From positions 1,488,001-1,552,000 of the forward strand of contig NZ_CP102592.1 in the NCBI RefSeq assembly GCF_025666195.1: DNA of 64,000 bases, given 5' to 3'. The notes below the pieces were generated by a model. That model was not told where the DNA came from and did not search any database. It saw only the letters and a list, made by a program, of their open reading frames with translations. This DNA is from Xanthomonas sp. CFBP 8443. Its GTDB lineage: Bacteria; Pseudomonadota; Gammaproteobacteria; Xanthomonadales; Xanthomonadaceae. Position numbers and translations under genes: made by a program. The number at the start of each line of letters is the position of its first letter. Position 1 is the stretch's first letter. This document shows, one piece after another, positions 55,062 to 63,462 of this stretch.

Positions 55062-56312
55062 ATGACGCTCCCGACGATCTCGACCCGCCGCCTGGCACTG
55101 CTGCTGGCCGGGCTGGCGATGTTCGGCCCGTTCTCGATCGACACCATCTTCCCGGCGTTCCCGCAGCTGGCGCAGCGCCTGCGCGCCGATCCGGTGGCGA
55201 TCCAGCAGACGGTCAGCGTGTACCTGCTGGCCTACGCGCTGATGGGCCTGGCGCACGGGCCGATGTCCGATGCCTGGGGGCGCAAGCGGGTGATCGTCGG
55301 CGGGCTGGTGGTGTTCATCCTGGCCTCGGTCGGCTGCGCGCTGTCGCGCGATCTGGACACGCTGCTGGCGTTCCGCGCGCTGCAGGGCTTCTCCGCCGGC
55401 GTGGGCATGATCGTCGGCCGCGCGGTGATCCGCGACCTGTACCACGGCCACGACGCGCAGCGGCTGATGAGCCAGGTGTCGATGATCTTCGGCATCGCCC
55501 CGGCGATCGCACCGATCATCGGCGGCTGGCTGCTGGCCACCGGCGCCGGCTGGCCGCTGATCTTCTGGTTCCTGGTCGGGTTCTCGCTGTTGCTGCTGGT
55601 CGCCACCTTGCGCTGGATGCCGGAGACGCACCCGCCGCAGGCGCGCACTCCGCTGGCGCCGCGCACGCTGCTGCGCGACTACATCGCGATCGCGTTCAAC
55701 GCGCGCTTCCAGCGCCTGGCCGCCGCCGGCGCGTTCAACTTCGGCGGCGTGTTCCTGTACATCGCCTCGGCGCCGGTGTTCGTCATCGACCTGCTGCACC
55801 TGACCGAGCGCGACTTCGCCTGGCTGTTCATCCCCACCATCGGCGGCATGACCCTGGGCTCGTTCCTGTCCGGGCGCATGGCCGGGCGCATCGGGCCGAC
55901 GCGGCAGGTGCGCATCGGCTTCATCTGCTGCGGCGTGTCGATGGTCGGCAACATCGCCTACACCGCGCTCGCGCCGCAGATCGCGCTGCCGTGGGCGGTG
56001 CTGCCGATCTTCGTCGCCGGGGTGGGCATGGCGCTGATCTTCCCGATCCTGGCGCTGGCGGTGCTGGACATGTACCCGCGCCAGCGCGGGCTGGCCTCGT
56101 CGTTGCAGGCCTTCACCCAGCTGATGGTCAACGCGGTGGTGGCCGGGGTGCTGTCGCCGCTGCTCAGCGGCCGCCCGATCCACCTGGCGCTGGGCTCGGG
56201 CGCGTTCTTCCTGCTCGGCTGGGCGTTCTGGCGCTGGGAGCGGCGCAGCGGCCGGCGCCTGCCGCGCCCGGGCTCGCAGGTGCCGCAGCTGGAACCGGCC
56301 GATCCGGTATGA
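55062..56312 (+). CDS. MFS multidrug exporter, Bcr/CflA family
   Basis: A 416-residue inner-membrane protein with 12 helices. LAMFGPFSIDTIFPAFPQLA is the DHA1-12 opening (motif D1-like). MGLAHGPMSDAWGRKRVIV is motif A, and RALQGFSAGVGMIVGRAVIRDLY is motif B with the family's Arg. The SMIFGIAPAIAPIIGGWL segment is motif C of antiporters. This is the pattern of Bcr/CflA drug-proton antiporters. The ATG at 55062 follows AGGA with good spacing. It sits downstream of the gcvP leader on the opposite strand, so the two genes diverge around the riboswitch, and it is 53 bp before the next gene on its strand. Confidence 0.92.
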   Translation: MTLPTISTRRLALLLAGLAMFGPFSIDTIFPAFPQLAQRLRADPVAIQQTVSVYLLAYALMGLAHGPMSDAWGRKRVIVGGLVVFILASVGCALSRDLDTLLAFRALQGFSAGVGMIVGRAVIRDLYHGHDAQRLMSQVSMIFGIAPAIAPIIGGWLLATGAGWPLIFWFLVGFSLLLLVATLRWMPETHPPQARTPLAPRTLLRDYIAIAFNARFQRLAAAGAFNFGGVFLYIASAPVFVIDLLHLTERDFAWLFIPTIGGMTLGSFLSGRMAGRIGPTRQVRIGFICCGVSMVGNIAYTALAPQIALPWAVLPIFVAGVGMALIFPILALAVLDMYPRQRGLASSLQAFTQLMVNAVVAGVLSPLLSGRPIHLALGSGAFFLLGWAFWRWERRSGRRLPRPGSQVPQLEPADPV

Positions 56313-56365
56313 GCATCGGCTGCGCGCTTGGGCTATCGTCGTCGCGTCATCGTTGAGGAAACCGC

Positions 56366-56779
56366 ATGTCCATCCAGTCCAAGCAGCGCCGCGACGTGCG
56401 CAAGAAGCTTGCAGAACGCCTGCGCCACCGCAGCGAGGCCGCCGCCGCGGCGGCCACCTCGATCGAACCGCACGCCGAACTGCGCGACCAGCAACGCACG
56501 CTGCTGGCCGGCATCGTGCGCCGCGACGGCGAGTGGGTGCTGGGCATGGACGGGCGCATCGCCGGGCAGAGCGAGAGCGCCGCGCAGGTGCTGTCGCTGA
56601 TCATGCAGGCGGCGGAAATGCACGAACGCGCCGGCACGCCGGTGCGGCTGGTGTATTCGGATGCGCTGAAGGACGCCGCGCACGCCGATGCGCTGGCGCA
56701 GGGGCTGAGCTTCGACGAGTTCAAGGACCGCCACGCGCAGGTCATGCAGCGCGGCGACAGCGCGGCGTTGCCGGGCTGA
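56366..56779 (+). CDS. Small conserved protein, unknown
   Basis: A 137-residue protein. ATG 56366 follows TGAGGAAA. The basic coiled-coil-like N-terminus (SKQRRDVRKKLAERLRHRSE) leads into ELRDQQRTLLAGIVRRDGEW and VLGMDGRIAGQSESAAQVL, then a helical C-terminal part (AQGLSFDEFKDRHAQVMQR). I recognise no named domain, but the codon bias and clear ribosome site mark it as a real gene. It lies 53 bp after the exporter and 4 bp before the acetyltransferase, so it is probably co-transcribed with the latter. Confidence 0.75.
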   Translation: MSIQSKQRRDVRKKLAERLRHRSEAAAAAATSIEPHAELRDQQRTLLAGIVRRDGEWVLGMDGRIAGQSESAAQVLSLIMQAAEMHERAGTPVRLVYSDALKDAAHADALAQGLSFDEFKDRHAQVMQRGDSAALPG

Positions 56780-56783
56780 GGCC

Positions 56784-57314
56784 ATGGGTCTGAGCGCGAG
56801 CCAGGCCGCGGACGCCGCCGTGTCGCTGGCGCGGGTGCGGCGCCGCGACGGCCTGGCGCTGATCCAAGCGCACCGCGCCAGCGTCGACCTGCATCATCCG
56901 TGGGCGTATCCGTTCACCGACGTGCCCGGCTTCAACGCCTGGTACGCGCAGACCCTGGACGGCAGCAACGTCGCGCTGCTGGCGCGCGCGCGCGACAGCG
57001 GCGAGGTCGCCGGCCTGTTCACCTTCAGCCAGATCGTCGGCGGCTGCTTCCAGAGCGCCTACCTGGGCTACCACGCGATGGCCGGCTGCGAAGGCCGCGG
57101 GCTGATGACCCACGCGCTGCGGCTGTGCGTGGCCTATGCGTTTTCCGAGCTGGGCCTGCACCGCGTGGAGGCCAACATCCAGCCGGACAACGCGCGTTCG
57201 CTGGCGTTGGTCAAACGCGCCGGGTTCCGCCACGAAGGCTATTCGCCGCGCTATCTGCGCATCGGCGGCATCTGGCGCGACCACGAGCGCTGGGCGCGGC
57301 TGGCCGACGATTGA
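56784..57314 (+). CDS. GNAT N-acetyltransferase, RimJ/RimL type
   Basis: A 176-residue cytosolic enzyme. The DLHHPWAYPFTDVPGFNAWY segment, then LFTFSQIVGGCFQSAYLGYH and the acetyl-CoA loop AGCEGRGLMTHALRL (about 94-108) are visible. The C-terminal EANIQPDNARSLALVKRAGF and EGYSPRYLRIGGIWRDHERW complete the RimJ/RimL fold. Enzymes of this type acetylate protein N-termini, notably ribosomal proteins, or small molecules. It begins 4 bp after the preceding small gene. The substrate is unknown. Confidence 0.92.
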   Translation: MGLSASQAADAAVSLARVRRRDGLALIQAHRASVDLHHPWAYPFTDVPGFNAWYAQTLDGSNVALLARARDSGEVAGLFTFSQIVGGCFQSAYLGYHAMAGCEGRGLMTHALRLCVAYAFSELGLHRVEANIQPDNARSLALVKRAGFRHEGYSPRYLRIGGIWRDHERWARLADD

Positions 57315-57399
57315 GTCGGCGCAAGGCTTAGCACAGAGGAAAAGCGTGAGAAGGGAAGGGCAAGAGTAAAACCAGACAAATCTGGCGGAGAGAAGGGTG

Positions 57400-57921
57400 A
57401 TGACAATAGAGACCCGTACGGTAAGAGGCCGCCAGGCCACAAAGGTCCTTGGCCGCCAAGAAAATAATAAGAAATACAACGCTGCTTTGCGTGCGGCTAG
57501 ATCGGTGAGGTCTGACAGCGACCGAGGAGACCTTGCTCCAGTCGCCAAGTTGCTTGAGGAGGCGCATGGACATGGCGACAAGCGCGCTACCTATGCGCTT
57601 GGTACTTGGCACTTTCATGGCCAGTTCTTCAAGAAGGATGAAAAGAGAGGCTTTTTCTTGATGTTGGAAGCTGCTGAAAGTTTTGTTCCAGATGCTTGTT
57701 TCGACGTGGCTGTTAGCTATGAAACGGGAAAAGGCGTCAGGAAGAGCTTAAAGAAGGCCGGCGTTTACTACTTCAGGGCCATGATGTTGGGAGAGAAGCA
57801 ATCGATCGCCGAAGTTGGGCGACTGTTTTATTGGGGGATTGGCGTTCCAGAAAATCGAGGCATCGCTAAGGAACTTCTGAACTTTCAGGCTAACGGGGAC
57901 GGAAATTACCTTCACCCATGA
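57400..57921 (+). CDS. Sel1-like repeat protein, low G+C (probable acquired gene)
   Basis: A 173-residue protein. ATG 57400 (a GTG directly before it is the alternative) follows GGAGAGAAGG. Three Sel1-like helical repeats are visible: ATYALGTWHFHGQFFKKDEK, ACFDVAVSYETGKGVRKSLK and SIAEVGRLFYWGIGVPENRG. Such solenoids mediate protein contacts. The gene stands out sharply in base use: samples of it are 43-60 % G+C against about 70 % around it, with many A/T third positions and codons rare elsewhere in the window. It lies between the acetyltransferase gene and a bidirectional terminator. I infer horizontal acquisition; no mobile-element ends are visible. Confidence 0.85.
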   Translation: MTIETRTVRGRQATKVLGRQENNKKYNAALRAARSVRSDSDRGDLAPVAKLLEEAHGHGDKRATYALGTWHFHGQFFKKDEKRGFFLMLEAAESFVPDACFDVAVSYETGKGVRKSLKKAGVYYFRAMMLGEKQSIAEVGRLFYWGIGVPENRGIAKELLNFQANGDGNYLHP

Positions 57922-57926
57922 CGCAC

Positions 57927-57955
57927 AAGGCCCGCATCAGCGGGCCTTGTCGTTT
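57927..57955. terminator. Bidirectional terminator between Sel1 gene and M2 peptidase gene
   Basis: AAGGCCCGC (57927-57935), ATCA loop, GCGGGCCTT (57940-57948), followed on the plus strand by GTCGTTT and on the minus strand by GTGCGT. It separates two converging genes. Confidence 0.85.
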
Positions 57956-57980
57956 AATGTCAGGATATTTCGAGCAATAT

Positions 57981-59954
57981 TTACTTTTGATCTGATGTCT
58001 GCACCGCCTTCGGCGCCTCCCAGCCGCACATCTGCCCCTGGTTCTGCTGCGTGAGCCATTCCTGCATCGGCGCGAAGTATTCCAGCAGCGGGGCGGCGTC
58101 GAGCTTGTCGTTGCCGGTCAGCTCCTTCAGCGTCTGCTGCCACGGCTGGCTGCCGCCACGCTGCAGCATCGACCAGAATTTCTGTCCGGCCTCCTTGTTG
58201 CCGTAGAAGGTGCACTCGTACAGCGGGCCCTTGTAGCCGGCCGCGTCGCACAGGCCCTTGTAGAACTGGAACTGCAGGATGTGCGACAGGAAATAGCGCG
58301 TGTACGGGGTGTTGCCGGGCACGTGGTACTTGGCGCCGGGGTCGAAGAAGTCCTCGCCGCGCGGGGTCGGCGGGGCCACGCCCTGGTACTTGGCCTTCAG
58401 CTCCCACCACGCCTGGTTGTAATGGTCCGGGGCGATCGAGCCGTCGAACACGCCCCAGCGCCAGCGGTCGATCATCAACCCGAACGGCAGGAACGACACC
58501 TTGGCCAGCGCCATGCGCATCTGCGCGTTGATCAGCGCCTCGCGGCTGAGCTGCGGCGCCTCGACCAGGCCGATCGAATGCAGGTACTGCGGGGTCATCG
58601 CCAGCACGATGGTGTCGCCGATCGCCTCGTGGAAACCGTCGTTGGCGCCGCCCTGGAACAGCGGCGGCAACGGGTTGTAGGCGAGGTCGTAATAGATGTG
58701 GCCGAGCTCGTGGTAGATGGTGGTGAAGTCTTCCTCGTTGGGCTTGATGCACATCTTGGTGCGCACGTCGCCAGCCATGTCCATGTCCCAGGCGCTGGCG
58801 TGGCACACGACGTTGCGCTCCAGCGGCTTGATGAACTGGCTGCGTGCCCAGTAGCTGTCCGGCAGCTTGGGCATCGCCAGCGAGGTGTAGAAGTCCTGCG
58901 CGCGCTCGGTCATCTGCTTGGCGCTCTGCAGCTGCGCGTCGCGCTGAGCCATGAACCGCGCTTCCGGCGAGGTGTCGGCATTGCGCCGCGCCAGCGCCGC
59001 GCCGAGGTTGCTCTGGTACTGCTTTTCCAGGGTGTCGGTGATGTCCAGGCTGCCGGCGCCGGGGTAGGGCTGCAGCAGGTCCCACAGGTTGCTCCAGTCC
59101 TGCTGCCACATGTTGCCGAGCAGGTGCGCCGGCAGCAGGCCGCCGGCGACCTCGCCCTTGTCCTTGCCGTACTCGGCGTCGAGCTTGCCGCGGGTGTAGC
59201 AGTGCAGTTGCTCGTACAGCGGCTTGACCTGGGTCCACAGCCGGTCGGTCTCGGCGGCGATCTGCGCCGGCGGCATGTCGTAGCCGCTGCGCCACATCGC
59301 GCCGGTGTCGGCGTAGCCCATGTCGCGCGCGCCTTCGTTGACCAGTTCGACGAAGCGCTGGTAGTCCTGGCGCAGCGGCTGCGCGGTGCCGTGCCAGCCC
59401 TGCCAGGCGTCGAGCTGCTGGTCGTAGTCGCGGCTGCGGCGCAGCACGTCCTCCAGTTCGCCCAGTTGCCGGCAGCGGCGCGCGTCGCCCTCGCCGGTGC
59501 AATAGGTGGCCGCGCCATAGGCGCCTTCCATCTTCGAGGCCAGCGACGCCAGTTCGGCCAGCTTGACCGCATCGCGCGGCGCCGGCATCGCGGTCATCAG
59601 CTTCAGCAGCTGCAGCGCACGCGCGCTGTCGGCGGACATCGGCTTGCCTTCGTAGCGCTTGGCCTCCGCGATCCAGCCGTTGAGCGTGGTCAGCCAGCGC
59701 TCGTTGGCCTTGGACGCCAGCCGTTCGGAGTCGCCGTTGATGTAGGTGATCGACAGCCACTGCGCCGAGGTCAGCTCCGGCAGCAGCGCGCGGTATTCCT
59801 CGTTGATGCGGGCGACGAACTGGTCGGCGCTCTCGCCGGGCACGGCCGGTGCCGGCGCGGCGGCGCTGTCGGGGGCGGCTTCCTTGCGGCACGCGGACAG
59901 CGCAAGCACGCTCGCGCCGATGCACAGCGCAAGCAGCAGGGGGCGGTGGTTCAC
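57981..59954 (-). CDS. M2 family peptidyl-dipeptidase (ACE-like) lipoprotein
   Basis: A 657-residue zinc metallopeptidase. The start is a GTG (59952-59954) with GAAGGA six bases before it. The N-terminus has a lipoprotein signal (LLALCIGASVLALSACRKEA), so it is anchored at the membrane facing the periplasm. TTIYHELGHIYYDLAYN (about 411-427) is the HExxH zinc motif, and NDGFHEAIGDT supplies the third ligand Glu. GSIAPDHYNQAWWELKAKYQ and the following blocks are the family-specific helices of angiotensin-converting enzyme. The bacterial ACE of Xanthomonas cleaves dipeptides from peptide C-termini. It converges with the Sel1 gene and stands alone. Confidence 0.94.
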   Translation of the reverse strand: MNHRPLLLALCIGASVLALSACRKEAAPDSAAAPAPAVPGESADQFVARINEEYRALLPELTSAQWLSITYINGDSERLASKANERWLTTLNGWIAEAKRYEGKPMSADSARALQLLKLMTAMPAPRDAVKLAELASLASKMEGAYGAATYCTGEGDARRCRQLGELEDVLRRSRDYDQQLDAWQGWHGTAQPLRQDYQRFVELVNEGARDMGYADTGAMWRSGYDMPPAQIAAETDRLWTQVKPLYEQLHCYTRGKLDAEYGKDKGEVAGGLLPAHLLGNMWQQDWSNLWDLLQPYPGAGSLDITDTLEKQYQSNLGAALARRNADTSPEARFMAQRDAQLQSAKQMTERAQDFYTSLAMPKLPDSYWARSQFIKPLERNVVCHASAWDMDMAGDVRTKMCIKPNEEDFTTIYHELGHIYYDLAYNPLPPLFQGGANDGFHEAIGDTIVLAMTPQYLHSIGLVEAPQLSREALINAQMRMALAKVSFLPFGLMIDRWRWGVFDGSIAPDHYNQAWWELKAKYQGVAPPTPRGEDFFDPGAKYHVPGNTPYTRYFLSHILQFQFYKGLCDAAGYKGPLYECTFYGNKEAGQKFWSMLQRGGSQPWQQTLKELTGNDKLDAAPLLEYFAPMQEWLTQQNQGQMCGWEAPKAVQTSDQK

Positions 59955-60062
59955 GGCAGATCCTTCGGTGGCGAATGCGACGAAGGCTAGTGGTCCGCCC
60001 CGCCGGCCGCAAGGGCCGCCCGCCGCGGTACCGGTGGCAGGCGCGATGGCGCCCGCGATGGG

Positions 60063-61751
60063 CTATCGGTTTGCGGCGCCGGCGGCGCTCGCGGCGGCAC
60101 CCGCGGGCGCGCACTGCGCGAACAGGTCGCGCGAACGCTCGTAGACCCCGGTCTTGACCTGCATCAGCCCCAGTACCGACGGAAACAGGTTGTCCTGGTC
60201 GGCGTACTGGTGCGAACGCGCACGCAGGCACGACAGGTCCAGGCCGCGGTCGCTGGCGAAACCGGGCGAGAACCACATCACCATCGGCACGTGGGTCTGT
60301 TCCTGCGGCGCGATCGCGTACGGCACACCGTGCAGGTACAGGCCCTTCTCGCCCAGCGACTCGCCGTGGTCGGACAGGTAGATCATCGCCGTGTCGTAGT
60401 CGGGCATCGCCTCCAGCGTGGACACGGTGCGCGCCAGCAGGTGGTCGGTGTACAGCAGCGAATTGTCATAGGCGTTGGCGATCCGCTCGCGGTCGCAGTC
60501 GCCCAGGTCGGCGGTGTCGCAGGTCGGGGTGAAGCGGCGGAAGCTGGCGGGATAACGCTCGAAATAGCTGGGACCGTGGCTGCCCAGCTGGTGCAGCACG
60601 ACCACGCGGTCGCCGGGCTTGGCGCGCACCTGCGCGGCCAGGTCCTGCAGCAGGATCTCGTCCATGCAGCGCCCGTCCTTGCACAGTTGCGGATCCTTGG
60701 CGTCGTCCAGGCGCTGGATCGGCAGGCCCTCGCACACGCCCTTGCAGCCGGACTGGTTGTCGCGCCACAGCGTGGCGATGCCGGCGTGCTCGAGCACGTG
60801 CAGCAGCGACTGGTGCCTGCGGATGTTGTCCTCGTTGTAGTCGTGGCGGCCGAACGGGGAGAACATGCACGGCACCGAGACCTCGGTGCTGGTGCCGCAC
60901 GAGTGCATGTCGGGGAAGTTGATCACGCCCAGCTGTGCCAGCTGCGGGGTGGTCTGGCGGAAGTAGCCGTTCAGGCCGAAGTTCTGCGCGCGTGCGGTTT
61001 CGCCCAGCACCACCACCAGCAAGCGCGGCTTGCTGCCCGGCGCGCGCGGCGTGGCGATGGCGTCGTGTTCAAGCGGCAGCTTCGGCGCCTTGCGCGCGGG
61101 GTTGTCGGACTTGAGGGTCTGCCGCAGGGCGACGATGTAGTTGATCGGCGTGGCCAGGTAGCGGATCTCGCGGTGGTTGCGCATCATCGCCGACAGGTCC
61201 TGGAACGACAGCATCGCGCCGACGCCGCCCAGCGCCAGCATCGCCAGCAGGAAGCCGGCGCGGATCGCCAGCGCCCGGCCCGGCGGGCGCCGGACCAGCC
61301 GCAGCCGCCACAGCGCCAGGATCGGCAGCGCGGCGTAGAACAGCAGCGGCGCGATCAGCGCCGGGGTCATCAGTTCGCGCGATTCCTTGTGGTCGGTGGC
61401 CAGCACGTTGCGCAGCATGTCCGCGTCCAGGTAGACGCTGTAGCTGTTCATGTAGTGCGCGGCGAACGCGGTGGTGAGCAGCAGCACGGCCAGCAGCGGC
61501 TTGGCCACGCCGCGCCACAGCAGCAGGCCCAGCAGCAGTCCGTGTACCGACAGCAGCAGCAGGAACAGCGACAACGCCAGCCGCAGGTCGCCCGGGTGGC
61601 CGCTCATCGCGCTGCGCCAGAACATGCCGTTGCAGACCAGGGCGAAGAACGCGCTGGCCGCCAGCGCGAGGGTCTCGTTGCTCAGCAGCGGGCGGTAGCG
61701 CCACCAGCCGGCCTTGGAGCGGGTGCGGAGTTGCGGCAGCGAAACGCTCAT
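60063..61751 (-). CDS. eptA: Lipid A phosphoethanolamine transferase
   Basis: A 562-residue inner-membrane enzyme with about five N-terminal helices (to about 190), then a periplasmic sulfatase-fold domain. VVVLGETARAQNFGLNGY is the metal-binding opening, SCGTSTEVSVPCMFS (about 283-297) carries the nucleophile Thr, and YLSDHGESLGEKGLYLHG the second metal cluster. Pairs of Cys (for example NQSGCKGVCEGLP and DPQLCKDGRC) form the usual disulphides. It transfers phosphoethanolamine to lipid A phosphates, reducing cationic-peptide binding. The start overlaps the stop of the PAP2 gene by 4 bases (61748-61751), and the operon diverges from a two-component system. It is the chromosomal EptA type. Confidence 0.94.
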   Translation of the reverse strand: MSVSLPQLRTRSKAGWWRYRPLLSNETLALAASAFFALVCNGMFWRSAMSGHPGDLRLALSLFLLLLSVHGLLLGLLLWRGVAKPLLAVLLLTTAFAAHYMNSYSVYLDADMLRNVLATDHKESRELMTPALIAPLLFYAALPILALWRLRLVRRPPGRALAIRAGFLLAMLALGGVGAMLSFQDLSAMMRNHREIRYLATPINYIVALRQTLKSDNPARKAPKLPLEHDAIATPRAPGSKPRLLVVVLGETARAQNFGLNGYFRQTTPQLAQLGVINFPDMHSCGTSTEVSVPCMFSPFGRHDYNEDNIRRHQSLLHVLEHAGIATLWRDNQSGCKGVCEGLPIQRLDDAKDPQLCKDGRCMDEILLQDLAAQVRAKPGDRVVVLHQLGSHGPSYFERYPASFRRFTPTCDTADLGDCDRERIANAYDNSLLYTDHLLARTVSTLEAMPDYDTAMIYLSDHGESLGEKGLYLHGVPYAIAPQEQTHVPMVMWFSPGFASDRGLDLSCLRARSHQYADQDNLFPSVLGLMQVKTGVYERSRDLFAQCAPAGAAASAAGAANR

Positions 61752-62566
61752 GCGCGACGTTCCTTCACGATAACTACTGGGGCATGCATGGACCGGGCCG
61801 AAACCTGCGGCCGCCACAGCAAAGCGCGGTACAGGCCCAGGGCCACGCCCCAGCTCAGCGTCAGCGTCCACAGGTCGTGGGACAGGAAGTGCGCGCCGCG
61901 CAGCTGCTGGCCGAGGCCGAACAGCAGCCCGGCGCCGAGCCCGACCGCCAGCGCCGGCCAGCGCCAGGACGGCTTCAGCGCCAGCGCGAAGAAGTACAGC
62001 GCGACCCAGGCGTAGCCGGCGCTGGAATGCCCGGCCGGGAAGCACGCGGCATGCGGCATCTCCGCGGGGCGCGGCTCGAACAGGCCGATGTAGGGCAGGT
62101 GGCCGCCGTAGCGGCTCAGGTCCCACGGGCAGTCCATGTGGGTCAGCGACTTCAGCAGCGACACCACCCCGGTGCTCAAAGCCACCGCCAGCGCCAGGTA
62201 CAGCAGCGGCAGCCGGTAGCGCCGGCCATCGGCGCGGCGCCAGGCCCAGACCGCCAGGCCGGCCGTCACCGCCCAGGCCACGGTGCTGAGCAGCTTGCCG
62301 TCGTGATGGATCAGGCCGCGGGTCAGCGCCGCGTTCTTCAGCGCCCAGTGGCCGCCTTCCCAGCGGTACAGCAGGTCGGCGAACCAGAAATCCCCGCCCA
62401 GGCCCATCAGCGCGCCGCTGGCCAGCAGGGCCGCGGCCAGCGGCAGCCACAGGTGCCCACGGTAGAAGGCCGCCGGCACGGGCAGGGCGGAGACGGCGGG
62501 CAGGGGCAGGGACGGGCTGTGCATGGGCGCGGTCGGTCGAGGCGTGCGGACGGTTGCGAATGTCAT
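61748..62566 (-). CDS. PAP2-superfamily membrane phosphatase (lipid A phosphatase/LpxT-like)
   Basis: A 272-residue inner-membrane protein with six predicted helices. The PAP2 motifs are KSLTHMDCP, FPAGHSSAGY and RGAHFLSHD. The first motif has Cys where the consensus K-x6-RP has Arg. Such enzymes remove or move phosphate on lipid A or undecaprenyl pyrophosphate. Coupled to eptA (4-base overlap), it may free or prepare the lipid A phosphate position before phosphoethanolamine is added. ATG 62566 is used because a later ATG (62524) still leaves all helices; neither has a good ribosome site, so the true start is uncertain. Confidence 0.88.
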   Translation of the reverse strand: MTFATVRTPRPTAPMHSPSLPLPAVSALPVPAAFYRGHLWLPLAAALLASGALMGLGGDFWFADLLYRWEGGHWALKNAALTRGLIHHDGKLLSTVAWAVTAGLAVWAWRRADGRRYRLPLLYLALAVALSTGVVSLLKSLTHMDCPWDLSRYGGHLPYIGLFEPRPAEMPHAACFPAGHSSAGYAWVALYFFALALKPSWRWPALAVGLGAGLLFGLGQQLRGAHFLSHDLWTLTLSWGVALGLYRALLWRPQVSARSMHAPVVIVKERRA

Positions 62567-62760
62567 GGTGTTGCGCGGTGTGTCGGAGACTGGTCGGATT
62601 TCGCCGCGACGGTGTGCGCGCTTCAGCCCAGGTTGCCGGCGCCGTTTTCGGATTGCGTCCAGGTTCCATCGAGATTCGGTCAAGACGCAGCGTTCCGACC
62701 GCGCTCCGACGCGCATCCGCTAGCATGGGCGGCATCCCGTCGTCCCGGAATGCGAGCGCC

Positions 62761-63462
62761 ATGCGGCTGTTGGTCATAGAAGACAACCAGAACCTGGTCG
62801 CGAACCTGTTCGATTACTTCGAGGTTCGCGGCCACACCCTGGATGCGGCGCCGGACGGCGTCACCGGTCTGCACCTGGCCACCACCCAGCGCTACGACGC
62901 GGTGGTGCTGGACTGGATGCTGCCGCGCCTGGACGGGCCGCAGGTGCTGCGCGCGCTGCGCGAGCAGCATCACGCCGAAGTGCCGGTGATCATGCTGACC
63001 GCGCGCGACGAGCTGCCGGACAAGATCGCCGGCTTCCGCGCCGGCGCCGACGATTACCTGACCAAGCCGTTCGCGCTGCCGGAACTGGAAGTGCGGCTGG
63101 AGGCGCTGCTGCTGCGCGCCAACGGCCGCGGCCACAGCAAGCTGCTGCGCGTGGGCGACCTGCAACTGGACCTGGGCACGCTGGAGGCGACCCGCGGCGG
63201 CCGCACGCTGCACCTGTACCCGGCCTGCCGCAAGCTGCTGGAAGTGCTGATGCAGGCCAGCCCGGCCGCGGTCACCCGCGATCGGCTGGAACATGCGCTG
63301 TGGGGCGACGAGCCGCCTGACGGCGACATGCTGCGCTCGCATATCTACGACCTGCGGCGCAGCGTCGACGGCCCGTTCGCCGACAAGCTGATCCACACCC
63401 TGCCGCGCATCGGCTACCGGCTCGCGGTGGTGGGACCGCACGAGGACGCGCATGCCGCGTAG
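62761..63462 (+). CDS. OmpR/PhoB-family response regulator (PmrA/ColR-like)
   Basis: A 233-residue DNA-binding regulator. The receiver domain starts MRLLVIEDNQNLVANLFDYF with the acidic pair, the phosphorylatable Asp at about 51 (VVLDWMLPRLDGP) and the conserved Lys in LTKPFALPE (about 102). The C-terminal winged helix ends SHIYDLRRSVDGPFADKLIH. It overlaps the kinase gene by 11 bases and diverges from the eptA operon, 194 bp away, so control of lipid A modification is the obvious inference. ATG 62761 starts exactly at the receiver; sequence upstream is not protein-like. Confidence 0.93.
   Translation: MRLLVIEDNQNLVANLFDYFEVRGHTLDAAPDGVTGLHLATTQRYDAVVLDWMLPRLDGPQVLRALREQHHAEVPVIMLTARDELPDKIAGFRAGADDYLTKPFALPELEVRLEALLLRANGRGHSKLLRVGDLQLDLGTLEATRGGRTLHLYPACRKLLEVLMQASPAAVTRDRLEHALWGDEPPDGDMLRSHIYDLRRSVDGPFADKLIHTLPRIGYRLAVVGPHEDAHAA

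Noticed and set aside
60063..61751. Mobile mcr-type colistin resistance gene
   Set aside because: Base composition matches the chromosome, it is coupled to a PAP2 gene and its own two-component system, and there are no mobile-element ends; it fits resident EptA.
62567..62760. PmrA/ColR-type direct-repeat box between eptA operon and the two-component genes
   Set aside because: I searched the 194-bp gap by eye for TTAAG/CTTAA-type repeats and found none clear enough to report.
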